Positions 8,261-15,658 of a DNA stretch of 28,534 nt are shown here, in pieces. The notes under the pieces were generated by a model, which was not told the DNA's origin, searched no databases, and saw only the letters and a program-made list of their open reading frames with translations. The stretch lies in the NCBI RefSeq assembly GCF_002104995.1, contig NW_024468377.1:1-28534 (forward strand), read 5' to 3'. The stretch comes from Linderina pennispora (Eukaryota; Kickxellomycota; Kickxellomycetes; Kickxellales; Kickxellaceae). Made by a program: the position numbers and the translations under genes. The first letter of the stretch is position 1. Every line of letters begins with the position of its first letter.

Positions 8261-9834
8261 TCATGGGTATCTCCCATCTTGATAGCCTGCTGCTGCACGC
8301 CTCTTGCGCGGCCTCTTTGTAGCCGGAGTGGTGCCAGAAGCATCGGTAGCAATGGCTGTAGAGCGACAGAACCGTTCAGGAATACTGCCTGAATCACAGA
8401 GTGACTGGAAAATGAGCCTGAAGTTTAGAACTGCTGCGAGATCGCGGTTCAAGAGCCGAGACGAATAGGCCCGCCTGTATTGTGCCATGGCCCGCTTGCG
8501 TGACTCGCTTGTACAGCGGAGAAGGCCATGGCACTTCACAGTTGGGTTCTTCGATCTCTGGTAGGGCCGCGGGTTGGGAACATGCCGGAATGTCTGCAGC
8601 GACCTTTCGCAGCAGAACGGGCACATCGACGATGTCCGGAATTCGTCGATCAGATAGACTTCAAAGCCATGGTGCTTGAACTTGTCGCGCCATCCCTTGC
8701 CACGAATCGGCGCATGGTGTCGGGTCATCGCCGCACTCCAATTGCCCATGATCAGCACTGGGTCTGGACCGAACTTGCCCCGGAGTTTCGCGGCAAGCCT
8801 GTGGTCTGCACGGGCCTGGTTCATGAATGAATCAAGGCGCAGCTTGCGGTGAAACGGGTACACCTTGGGACTGGTACTGACACCTGGATGGGCCTTCCAG
8901 CGCCTCTGGTGCTGCTTGTTTGACATAGTGGGTTGCTGCTCTGGTAGCCTTCGCGCTGTCATCGTGTTAGCATAAAACGGTGCTAGGACCCACCGCACAG
9001 ATGCACAGGCAGTAGTGTAAGCATGGAATTTTGCTGGGCTAAGGGTCCGGCAGCAGTGCTTGGAAAGCTCTGCCTCTGCTCTGCGGACAGCATCTTCTGG
9101 GACTTGATCCTTTGTACCCCGACAAATCCTGTCATAGTGGCGCAGCTTGAGCTCCTTATTGCGCTGCTGCCGTGTGTAGCAGTAGAGCATTTTTCACCCT
9201 CCTTCCCATTGCTGTTGTTTTTGTGCATCATATACAGTAAATCGCCCCGACCTGGATCAATGAATACACAGCGGCCATTCAGATTCTGCAGCTCTGGCTG
9301 TGGGATTTGGTGGATATAGCAACAATCAGCTATAGTATTGCCTCCCACAGCACCACCTCCTGCAACATCGCCTGTAGCATCGCCTCCTGCAGCACCAGCC
9401 TTAGGTACCTTGTCTTGCAACAAAATGCATATCGTTACACTATCTGTTGTCGCCATTCCATGGAATTTTCTATCACCATGCGCCTTAAATGGATTTGATG
9501 TTAGATCTGCGACCCGACCCCACACATCCCACACAGATTGTGTAATCCCTTAGACTAGGTCATATGCACAGACTGGGGGTGCTGGTATATATGCATTGTT
9601 AAGTGCAGCAGCAAGTGAATCAGCCGCTACTGCTGCAGTTGCTGCTGTGGCCTCTGTTTCATCTGATGGAATCTTCGCTGCTTCGCATGCAGCCTTCTTA
9701 GCCAATTTTTTGCCCTTTTCTGCTGTTTTCTTTGCCTTAGTTACTGCTCTCTTTGCTGCATTAATCTTGTTAAGCTGCTCATATGTTTTCGCAATAAACA
9801 CCTGCTTGATTATTTGCTTATCTAAGGGGGGTCA
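8261..9834 (-). pseudogene. Fanzor/TnpB-type RNA-guided nuclease relic
   Basis: Three stretches on the minus strand together read as a TnpB-related eukaryotic (Fanzor) protein. Segment one (9834 to 9550) is Lys/Ala-rich and ends at an in-frame TAA (9550-9552). Segment two, in the same frame, holds WDVWGRVADL, KFHGMATTDSV and the RuvC-I motif FIDPGRGDLLY (about 9234-9264). Near 9190, at an A5 run, the sense moves to another frame. Segment three (to the TGA at 8261) holds the GNWS motif, DEFRTSSMCPFC with the later CHGLLRC (zinc finger) and the RuvC-III motif NRDLAAVLNF (about 8421-8450). These motifs and their order are specific to the TnpB/Fanzor superfamily. The stop, the frame break and the lack of a normal N-terminus mark it as decayed. 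No serine recombinase partner is visible. Confidence 0.8.
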
Positions 9835-10005
9835 TTCTTAGACTTATAAATTTTAGTAAATTGTAATTTAGTTAGTTATTTGAATATTCATTTTCAGTAC
9901 AATTTTTTGCTACTAATATTTTCAGTATAGTTATTATTAATTATTGTATCCAGAATGTTTCTATGCTTATAAACAATTACCAAGATAATAATATTTTTCT
10001 TGCTG

Positions 10006-10203
10006 TTTCACCTAAACAACTATCAGCATTTTTGAAAAGTTTTAGTAAATATAATTTCTATATAGTTACTTAGTTATATCTACTAAGATATTGACTTTTG
10101 TTACCTAAAGATAACTAACCCTAAATATACAAAGCTTTTTCTTTCTGGTTGAAATTATATTTACTGAAACTTTTCTAAGATACTAATAACAGCTTAGGTG
10201 AAA
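10006..10203. repeat. Imperfect 53-bp inverted repeat (MITE-like or hairpin)
   Basis: The left arm 10006-10058 and right arm 10151-10203 align without gaps when one is reverse-complemented, with 44 of 53 positions identical by eye. Both arms begin TTTCACCTAA. The innermost 25 bases (10034-10058 and 10151-10175) differ at one position only. The 92-base centre is itself partly palindromic. This suits a decayed small inverted-repeat transposon or a structured RNA. No target-site duplication was recognised. Confidence 0.65.
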
Positions 10204-10562
10204 TATTTATTTCACTGAAATTGCTAATAGTTAAAATATGCTTAAATAATTTATAGGTAGAAAACTAACTCTGTATAACCTCCTATATCTAATAGAGGTC
10301 TATAGCTACTATAATTATAGCTTTCTACCCTAGTTTTACTAATGATATCAGATACTATAAAATAGTAAAATCTTTAAAAAGGCTAGTATATAGTATTTAT
10401 ACTTTTATACTCTCTTTTCCTTTCTTTAGTATTAAAATATACTAAAAAAATAGGTAGCATTTTTTATCCCCTTTTTTATCCCCTTAGTTTTAAGACTTAT
10501 ATTAGGCTAAGAACTATTTATAAAACTAGTAATAACAATATATACTATGCTTAAAAATATAC

Positions 10563-10597
<35 letters not shown>
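10563..10597 (+). repeat. TAA microsatellite
   Basis: Eleven perfect TAA units plus two further bases. Confidence 0.95.
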
Positions 10598-10654
10598 TTC
10601 AAGTGATTCTTAATGCTTAGATAATTAAAATTTTATATTGGCAAGTATAATAGA

Positions 10655-10726
10655 TATACTTGGTGTCCTTCCCTATAGAACTGGGTAGACAGCTGGCGAT
10701 TGTGCGACAGGGAGATACCAAGTGTA
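10655..10726. repeat. Palindromic GC-richer block between AT-rich DNA and tRNA-Arg
   Basis: TATACTTGGT (10655-10664) pairs with ACCAAGTGTA (10717-10726) with one G-U, and the next bases TTCCCT (10669-10674) pair roughly with AGGGAG (10709-10714). The enclosed 34 bases are GC-rich, unlike the flanks. It could be a mobile-element end or a small structured RNA. No family recognised. Confidence 0.4.
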
Positions 10727-10788
10727 CACAAAGTAGTTATTTTAAATAGTCTACATTTTTCTACCTAATTCAGAAATTGCGTGTCGAT

Positions 10789-10861
10789 GGCCGCGTGGCC
10801 CAATGGATAAGGCGCTTGACTACGGATCAAGCGATTCCAGGTTCGAGTCCTGGCGTGGTCG
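10789..10861 (+). tRNA. tRNA-Arg (anticodon ACG)
   Basis: The cloverleaf is complete. Acceptor GGCCGCG pairs with CGTGGTC (two G-U), with a D-arm, anticodon stem CTTGA/TCAAG with loop CTACGGA, and T-arm CCAGG-TTCGAGT-CCTGG. Anticodon ACG (read as ICG) decodes CGN arginine codons. Discriminator G. No intron. Confidence 0.93.
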
Positions 10862-10915
10862 ACATTATTTTGCTTTTCATTTCAAAATAGCAGTAAAATT
10901 TTTCCAAAAAAGAAG

Positions 10916-10987
10916 GGGCTCCACCGGGGATCGAACTCGGGACCTCTTGCACCCAAAGCAAGAATCATACCTCTAGACCATAGAGCC
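10916..10987 (-). tRNA. tRNA-Pro (anticodon TGG)
   Basis: On the minus strand the acceptor GGCTCTA pairs with TGGAGCC (one T-G), the D-arm reads GGTCTAGAGGTATGATT, the anticodon stem CTTGC/GCAAG carries loop TTTGGGT, and the T-arm loop is TTCGATC with one A-C mismatch in its stem. Anticodon TGG decodes proline. It lies 54 bp from tRNA-Arg, in convergent orientation. Confidence 0.9.
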
Positions 10988-11350
10988 CACAGAAGCGCCG
11001 AATCGCAGCCAACCTGCTAATCGACTTGTCTGTCGGAACTTGAAAATATCTATACATATGCAAATGATTTTACTGCTTTTTTATCCCACGCCACATTAGC
11101 TGAATGGAACCGGAGTGTGCCAGCACTTGTTCACACGCATTTGCTTGCACGCGCGAAATCCATTTGACAACCCTGCTGCTGCGATGACAAAGAATGCTGT
11201 GCTTTTCTTGCTTAACTTATTGGTGCAATGGCCGGCTTCATTCCTAGTACCTCTCCTGTCATACTATACCAGCACCAGGATAATGGCTGAGCGCTAGTAT
11301 GTGCTCTCCCTTAAAAGGTGTTTCGTTGGCAGCGCCAGCAAGGAGATTGC
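10988..11350 (+). other. Intergenic, no gene seen
   Basis: About 360 bases after tRNA-Pro. Only a short open frame (11115-11297) without coding character. Nothing else recognised. Confidence 0.4.
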
Positions 11351-11356
11351 TTTATT
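11351..11356 (-). terminator. Poly(A) signal of the small Cys-rich ORF
   Basis: AATAAA on the minus strand, 19 nt after the stop codon of the 11375-11611 open frame. Confidence 0.4.
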
Positions 11357-11374
11357 CAAATTATGTGAAACTGG

Positions 11375-11611
11375 CTACACAGCTGCGACCGGGGGGTTGG
11401 GCGCGGCGATGGTACTTTCCTCAGGGCACATGAGTGGAAGAGGGATACAGCGAGGGGGCATCGCAAGACTTTCGTCGGCCAGGTTGCCATTGGCTTCAAC
11501 AGCATCATACATGCAGGGGCCACAGCGGCATGGCGGACAGTAGATTGGCATTATGGTCGGGTCGTGGGTAGGCGAGGGGACTGGGCTAGCGGTGGTAATG
11601 AGCAGCTGCAT
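11375..11611 (-). CDS. Possible small Cys-rich orphan protein
   Basis: A 78-residue frame with no family I recognise. Its centre reads IYCPPCRCGPCMYDAVEANG, followed by two more cysteines (PPRC, PLMC). The C-x2-C-x-C-x2-C spacing suggests a metal-binding or disulphide knot. It is rich in Pro, and no signal peptide or membrane segment is seen. In favour of a real gene are a TATAAAA element 56 nt upstream of the ATG (11667-11673) and an AATAAA signal just after the stop. Against it are its short length and the absence of any homologue I can name. The + strand frame over the same bases (11301-11543) looks less protein-like. Confidence 0.35.
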   Translation of the reverse strand: MQLLITTASPVPSPTHDPTIMPIYCPPCRCGPCMYDAVEANGNLADESLAMPPRCIPLPLMCPEESTIAAPNPPVAAV

Positions 11612-11666
11612 TGTTTCAGTTGTCGATGATGTGCTAGCCCAAGTGGCAGTAGGTTGTTTGCTTGCA

Positions 11667-11673
11667 TTTTATA
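11667..11673 (-). promoter_or_regulatory. TATA element of the small Cys-rich ORF
   Basis: TATAAAA on the minus strand, 56 nt before the ATG at 11611. The spacing fits a short leader, but the element is only as good as the ORF it serves. Confidence 0.35.
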
Positions 11674-11898
11674 TGAACATGCCTTGCTGATTCTCCCAGC
11701 ATGCTATGTACGATGTGTGAACGTATATTGCTCAGGCTTGGTGTATTTCCGCCAAAACGAGTGGCTGAATGGCGGCTGCTGATCCTAGTTGGCGAATACC
11801 AAAATGCCGAACAACGACACCATGACGCTAAATATGCGGGCTGTAAAAAATGGAGACACAAGTCACAAACTTATTCAGCCATTTTTTCTATTTTTACC

Positions 11899-13332
11899 AT
11901 GTCCTATGTTATCTCTGACTCGGAGGTTGAAGAGACAGTGCAGCCGCGAATTGAAGTGCAGCCGCGAATTGCAGTGCAGCCTCGGCGAGTGAGTCGGCCA
12001 CTGCCTACTCGGGTGGAAATTGGCAGCAGCGAGTCGGAAGAAGAGGACGATGAGGACGAGAGCTTTTTTCGTCGGCGCGGGCCTGCTGAAGCAGCAAGCA
12101 CAGGGGAGCAGTCGTCACAGGTTCCGACCCAGAGCAGCGGTTACATAGATATTGGCGACTCGTTGCTGTTGGACGAAAGCGACACCAGCGGAGATGAGGA
12201 ATCGAGCGTTAGCCAAACAAACAAGCACATGCTAGAGTCGAGTGGGGATGAGGAGCAGGAGGTACGGAAACGGGCACGCAGTGTGTCGCTCACGCCGCCA
12301 CCAGAGCAGCCTGAGAAGCGGCAGCTAACAAAAAGGCGGATGTCAGTAGTCGATGTTGATACAATATCCGTGCCGGCTATGGCGACCCCGCCGCGGTCGC
12401 ACCAGCAGCCAGCCGATTTATCTGGCCTGGACCCAGCACTGCGAGCAGCGATTATGACCGGTAATGGCGATGGCAGCAGCACAGGATCACCTCGCGAGTC
12501 AAGGTTTCTCCAGGGCGACGTCCAGCCATCGTCAGAGGTGGCTCTATCGCCAGCCATGAAGCTTGCAGAGAAGGTGACGCTAGAGTTTGACTTTATTTTT
12601 GACGAGGCATTCATGGACACTGAGCTCCCAGCGCTGTGGGACAAGACGCGGTGGAGGCGGACGCGGATCACCAACAAAAAGGCGGTTGACAAGAAGCTGC
12701 GCGAGCGGCTGGCGATCCAGGTGTTTGCGACAGATCCGATCGAAAAGGCGCTTAGAGTGTACGCGAGCAACTTTGCTGTGGACGTGATGCGGACGAGCCC
12801 GATCCTGATGAGCGACTCTATCCGAGTGTTTCCAACCAGCTCGGTGCTGAGTCTGGGGGCCAAGCCGATCTTCTACATTAAGGTGTACCCGCGCAACGTG
12901 TTCAGCCGGGCCAAGGCGTCTGAGACTGTCGAGCGGATGCAGCGCGAAACTGAGTACCGGCAGGCGCAGAGCGAGCGGGAGAAGATGCGGGAGCTGTATG
13001 GAGATAATGTGGATACTAGTGTTTTGAGCCAGGCCGAGGCAATGGCGGAGCTGGACGAGAGCCTGCAGGCTGACACACCCGCCAGTGGAGATCAGGATGG
13101 CGCTGGTACGATCCGGATCAAGATCCGCGATCGTGAGGGCAAGGATACGCTGTTGCGGGTGGCTCCGACAACGGTGGTGCAAACCATTATTGACCACTAC
13201 CGCCAGATCGCCAAGTTGCCAGAGGGCACGACCATTGTGCTAGAGTTTGACGACGAGCGGCTGGAGCCTGGAGTGGCCCTGGCTGACACTGAGATCGAAG
13301 ACGACGACATGCTCACAGCTATTTCGAAATAG
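11899..13332 (+). CDS. Rad60/Esc2/NIP45-family protein with C-terminal SUMO-like domains
   Basis: A 477-residue protein. ATG 11899 is chosen because the acidic SUMO-interacting-type motif YVISDSEVEE follows at once; the open frame extends 66 codons upstream but that part looks non-coding. Residues 15-30 contain a short QPRI repeat, 40-60 an acidic Ser/Glu tract, and YIDIGDSLLLDESD at about 87-100 could be a second SUMO-interacting motif. Residues about 225-345 look like a divergent first SUMO-like domain. Residues about 403-477 form a clear second one, from IRIKIRDREGKD to EDDDMLTAIS. The RENi family (Rad60, Esc2, NIP45) binds SUMO and the E2 Ubc9 and supports recombination repair of stalled forks in the nucleus. 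The family call is strong; the orthologue name is not decided. Confidence 0.82.
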   Translation: MSYVISDSEVEETVQPRIEVQPRIAVQPRRVSRPLPTRVEIGSSESEEEDDEDESFFRRRGPAEAASTGEQSSQVPTQSSGYIDIGDSLLLDESDTSGDEESSVSQTNKHMLESSGDEEQEVRKRARSVSLTPPPEQPEKRQLTKRRMSVVDVDTISVPAMATPPRSHQQPADLSGLDPALRAAIMTGNGDGSSTGSPRESRFLQGDVQPSSEVALSPAMKLAEKVTLEFDFIFDEAFMDTELPALWDKTRWRRTRITNKKAVDKKLRERLAIQVFATDPIEKALRVYASNFAVDVMRTSPILMSDSIRVFPTSSVLSLGAKPIFYIKVYPRNVFSRAKASETVERMQRETEYRQAQSEREKMRELYGDNVDTSVLSQAEAMAELDESLQADTPASGDQDGAGTIRIKIRDREGKDTLLRVAPTTVVQTIIDHYRQIAKLPEGTTIVLEFDDERLEPGVALADTEIEDDDMLTAISK

Positions 13333-13424
13333 CTTAGTGCCCTCCGAATACCAGCATTCGCACTTTTTCTCCTCTTTTGCTCCTCCCCCACTTTTTTTAC
13401 TTGACAATATCTGCACACTAGAAA

Positions 13425-13730
13425 ATGAAGGCATTCCAATTGGTTCGGGACCTGGTGGTCAAGCACAACGTCGCCGGGGTGACAAGCATGCAGCAGTCGC
13501 TGGTGCTGCTTAACCACATGAAAAAGTATGGCTCGGTCACAAACTTCCGGTTTATGAAGGATCCGGTGACCCACGACCGATCAGGCATGGTGTTTGTCTC
13601 GTACCAGCACTACGACGATGCCAACCAGGCGCTGAACGAGCGGCTACAGATCGTCGACGGCCTGCCGCAGCCGTTCAACACCATAGAGGTGACGCCGTAC
13701 ATTAGGCAGGAAGCGCGGGGCAAAAAATAA
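13425..13730 (+). CDS. Small RRM-like protein
   Basis: A 101-residue protein beginning 92 nt after the Rad60-like stop, on the same strand. Residues about 25-95 have the beta-alpha-beta layout of an RNA recognition motif: a helix SLVLLNHMKKYGSV, an RNP2-poor first strand, then GMVFVSYQHYDDANQAL, which matches the RNP1 strand and following helix. The first 15 residues (MKAFQLVRDLVVKHN) could form a short amphipathic helix, but a mitochondrial location is only a guess. I do not recognise a named orthologue. It converges on the Tim10 gene, with 40 bp between the two stops, so their 3' UTRs must overlap. Confidence 0.65.
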   Translation: MKAFQLVRDLVVKHNVAGVTSMQQSLVLLNHMKKYGSVTNFRFMKDPVTHDRSGMVFVSYQHYDDANQALNERLQIVDGLPQPFNTIEVTPYIRQEARGKK

Positions 13731-13744
13731 GAGTTTTTATATGT

Positions 13745-13750
13745 TTTATT
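13745..13750 (-). terminator. Poly(A) signal of the Tim10 gene
   Basis: AATAAA on the minus strand, 20 nt after the Tim10 stop, inside the 40-bp gap to the convergent RRM-like gene. Confidence 0.55.
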
Positions 13751-13770
13751 CCCGGCTCAAGAAACAAGTC

Positions 13771-14109
13771 TTATTGCTGGTTAGCCTGCGAGTACTTGGC
13801 CAGCTTCTCGCTGACCTCACGGTTGACCTGGAAATACTTTGCTACGCAGCGGTCGGTGCACACGGACTCGGCCTTTGTCAGCTCCTCGTCGCTGTAGCGC
13901 TGCAGGAGGCACTTTTGGTAGCACAGCTCGCCCAGCCGCGCAAACATGTCTGTGACCATTTCCATTTCCTGCTCGGCTGCCGCCAGCTGTGCGTTGGGAT
14001 CCATTTGTCCGCCGGGCGCACCGCCCATTCCGCCCATGCCGCCCATGGGGCTTGCCGGAGCAGCCGGAGCAGGCTTTTGACTGTTGCCACCGAAAACGCC
14101 GCCAAACAT
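13771..14109 (-). CDS. TIM10: Mitochondrial import chaperone subunit Tim10
   Basis: A 112-residue small Tim. The twin CX3C signature is present as CYQKC and CTDRC, about 15 residues apart. The flanks are Tim10-specific: AEQEMEMVTDMFARL before the first pair, and CVAKYFQVNREVSEKL after the second. Small Tims shuttle hydrophobic carrier and outer-membrane precursors through the intermembrane space; Tim10 does so with Tim9. The first 35 residues are a Gly/Met/Pro/Ala-rich extension, longer than in yeast, which is an odd but probably harmless feature. Oxidative folding through Mia40 is expected from the family. It is divergently arranged with the Bmt5 gene and convergent with the RRM-like gene. 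Confidence 0.93.
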   Translation of the reverse strand: MFGGVFGGNSQKPAPAAPASPMGGMGGMGGAPGGQMDPNAQLAAAEQEMEMVTDMFARLGELCYQKCLLQRYSDEELTKAESVCTDRCVAKYFQVNREVSEKLAKYSQANQQ

Positions 14110-14361
14110 TTTTGTCTAATTGCTTGCTGTTTTTGTAGAGAGGGGGTTGTGAATGAGGAGAGATAAAGGCTGGAAGTATCAAAGTGGGTGAGATCGCAGC
14201 TGTGCAAAGAAAAAACAGCAGGCGATTACTGAGAGCCTTTGGCCAGGCTAATCCCTGATCTCGTAATATAAAAAATCGGGTTTCGCTGTGGTTCTTGCTT
14301 GCTGGCCCACCAGAGACCCTGGCTCTTTTCGCCTTTCAGTCACCAAAATTTACATTAGCTA
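14110..14361. promoter_or_regulatory. Shared Tim10/Bmt5 divergent promoter region
   Basis: A 252-bp gap between two divergent start codons. A TATAAAAA element at 14267-14274 lies about 90 nt before the Bmt5 ATG. No equally clear element faces Tim10. Confidence 0.5.
14267..14274 (+). promoter_or_regulatory. TATA box of the Bmt5 gene
   Basis: TATAAAAA, about 88 nt before ATG 14362. Confidence 0.5.
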
Positions 14362-15513
14362 ATGGCAAAGAAGAGCAAGCTGAAGGCTGCGCTCAAGCAT
14401 ACCAAGCAGGCGCATGCCAAGCACCAGGCAGCAAAACGCACACAGGACCAGATCGAGCAGAAGCTGGCCAGTGCAACGCAGAGCAAGCGCGGCAACAAGA
14501 AAAAGCACAAGCGCACCGCCTACTTTCCATACACCGACAAGGACCTCATTCTCCTGGTCGGCGAAGGCAACTTTAGCTTCGCCCATGCCGTGGCCAGGCG
14601 CCTGGGTAGCGGCAAGAATATAACTGCAACCGCCTATGACTCGCGGGAGATCGTTGACAGAAAATACACAGACGACGCGAGCCACCACATTACCGAGTTC
14701 GAGAAGCTGGGCGGCACCACGCACTATGAGGTTGACGGAACAGCACTCGAAGACTTTGAAGCGCTCAGCGGCCGAAAGTTCACGCATATTGTCTTCAACT
14801 TCCCTCACGCTGGAGCTGGGATCAAAGACCAGGCACGCAATATCCAGACGAACCAGCTGCTGATGATCGGGTTCTTCCGCAGTGCGATTCAGTTCCTGAC
14901 GGAGGGTGTTGATACAAGACAGAGCAGGCCGCAGAGGCGCCAGAGACGGAGGCCAAAGGGCGACCAGTCCGACGATGACGACGAAGAGGAGGACGAGCAG
15001 CAGCAGGAGTCGTTTGACTTTGAGGGTGCCAAGGCCCACGTTGTCACGTATGCTGCCTCTGACGACGAGGACGACGAGGGGCCGGTGGAGGATGCTGGTG
15101 AGGGAGAGCCGTTTGAGCCCAACCTGAACCGGCCCGGGCAGATCTTGGTATCGCTAAAGTCCGGTCCGCCGTACTCGCACTGGAATGTCCGCCAGCTGGC
15201 CAAGGAATGCGGCCTACGTGCGCGCAGCACGCATCCATTTGAGATTGCGGCCTATTCGGGATACGAGCACCGGCGCACCCTGGGCTTCAAGGAAGGGCTG
15301 TCCAAGGACGAGAACCAGGAGATTCGCGACAAGGAGCCGCATGTCTATACCTTTGTAGCTAAGCCTAGGCAAGAGGAGGAGGGCGACGGCAATGCAGAGT
15401 CTGCGTCTGCGCCGACGGGCTATACTTCCCAGGCCAGAGGCAAGCGGTCGCTGGGCGTCAACTCCGAGTCGTTTGATGGCATGTCAGGGCCCTCCAAAAA
15501 GCGCAGGCGTTGA
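14362..15513 (+). CDS. BMT5: 25S rRNA (uridine-N3) methyltransferase, Bmt5 type (DUF2431)
   Basis: A 383-residue protein. Residues 1-52 are Lys-rich (MAKKSKLKAALKHTKQAHAK), as expected for a nucleolar protein. The Rossmann methyltransferase domain starts at about residue 58 with the SAM-binding motif DLILLVGEGNFSFAHAVA and continues with NITATAYDS and IVFNFPHAGAGIKDQARNI, all diagnostic of the Bmt5/DUF2431 family. An acidic low-complexity insert (residues about 190-250, Asp/Glu/Gln/Arg-rich) splits the domain before the conserved GQILVSLKSGPPYSHWNV segment. The C-terminal 60 residues are polar and basic, ending KKRRR. In yeast the enzyme methylates one uridine of 25S rRNA (m3U2634) in ribosome biogenesis. 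No intron is needed. A TATA element lies about 90 nt upstream. Confidence 0.9.
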   Translation: MAKKSKLKAALKHTKQAHAKHQAAKRTQDQIEQKLASATQSKRGNKKKHKRTAYFPYTDKDLILLVGEGNFSFAHAVARRLGSGKNITATAYDSREIVDRKYTDDASHHITEFEKLGGTTHYEVDGTALEDFEALSGRKFTHIVFNFPHAGAGIKDQARNIQTNQLLMIGFFRSAIQFLTEGVDTRQSRPQRRQRRRPKGDQSDDDDEEEDEQQQESFDFEGAKAHVVTYAASDDEDDEGPVEDAGEGEPFEPNLNRPGQILVSLKSGPPYSHWNVRQLAKECGLRARSTHPFEIAAYSGYEHRRTLGFKEGLSKDENQEIRDKEPHVYTFVAKPRQEEEGDGNAESASAPTGYTSQARGKRSLGVNSESFDGMSGPSKKRRR

Positions 15514-15658
15514 GTGCACAAAAAGGGCATCCGAGCTTTTCCGCAGTCGCCGTATTTTTTTCTCTCGAGATACATTGGATTCGCGTAGCTGCTGCTGCTC
15601 GACCCCCATCTTGGCTCCGTCTTTTTTATTTTTCACTTTTAGCGCAAATTGAATAGCA

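Larger units (their letters stand above)
9835..10780. other. AT-rich island with inverted repeats and a microsatellite
   Basis: About 950 bases of strongly AT-rich DNA with stop codons in all frames, in sharp contrast to the GC-balanced genes around it. It contains a 198-bp inverted repeat (10006-10203), other short palindromes around 10290-10330, a duplicated TTTTTATCCCC block (10461-10485), a TAA microsatellite and a GC-richer palindrome next to tRNA-Arg. It starts right at the truncated 5' end of the Fanzor relic. No gene seen. Likely decayed mobile DNA. Confidence 0.65.

Noticed and set aside
8983-9534. Independent genes for the separate minus-strand frames at 8261-9190, 8983-9534 and 9550-9801.
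   Set aside because: Their motifs are consecutive parts of one Fanzor/TnpB protein, and two of them are in the same frame separated by one stop codon.
10461-10597. CRISPR-like or centromere-type repeat array in the AT-rich island.
   Set aside because: Only a two-copy T-rich block and a TAA microsatellite are present, with no regular spaced repeats.
12141-13197. Long minus-strand frames opposite the Rad60-like gene.
   Set aside because: They mirror the coding strand's codon bias and have no domain; the + strand product has clear SUMO-like motifs.
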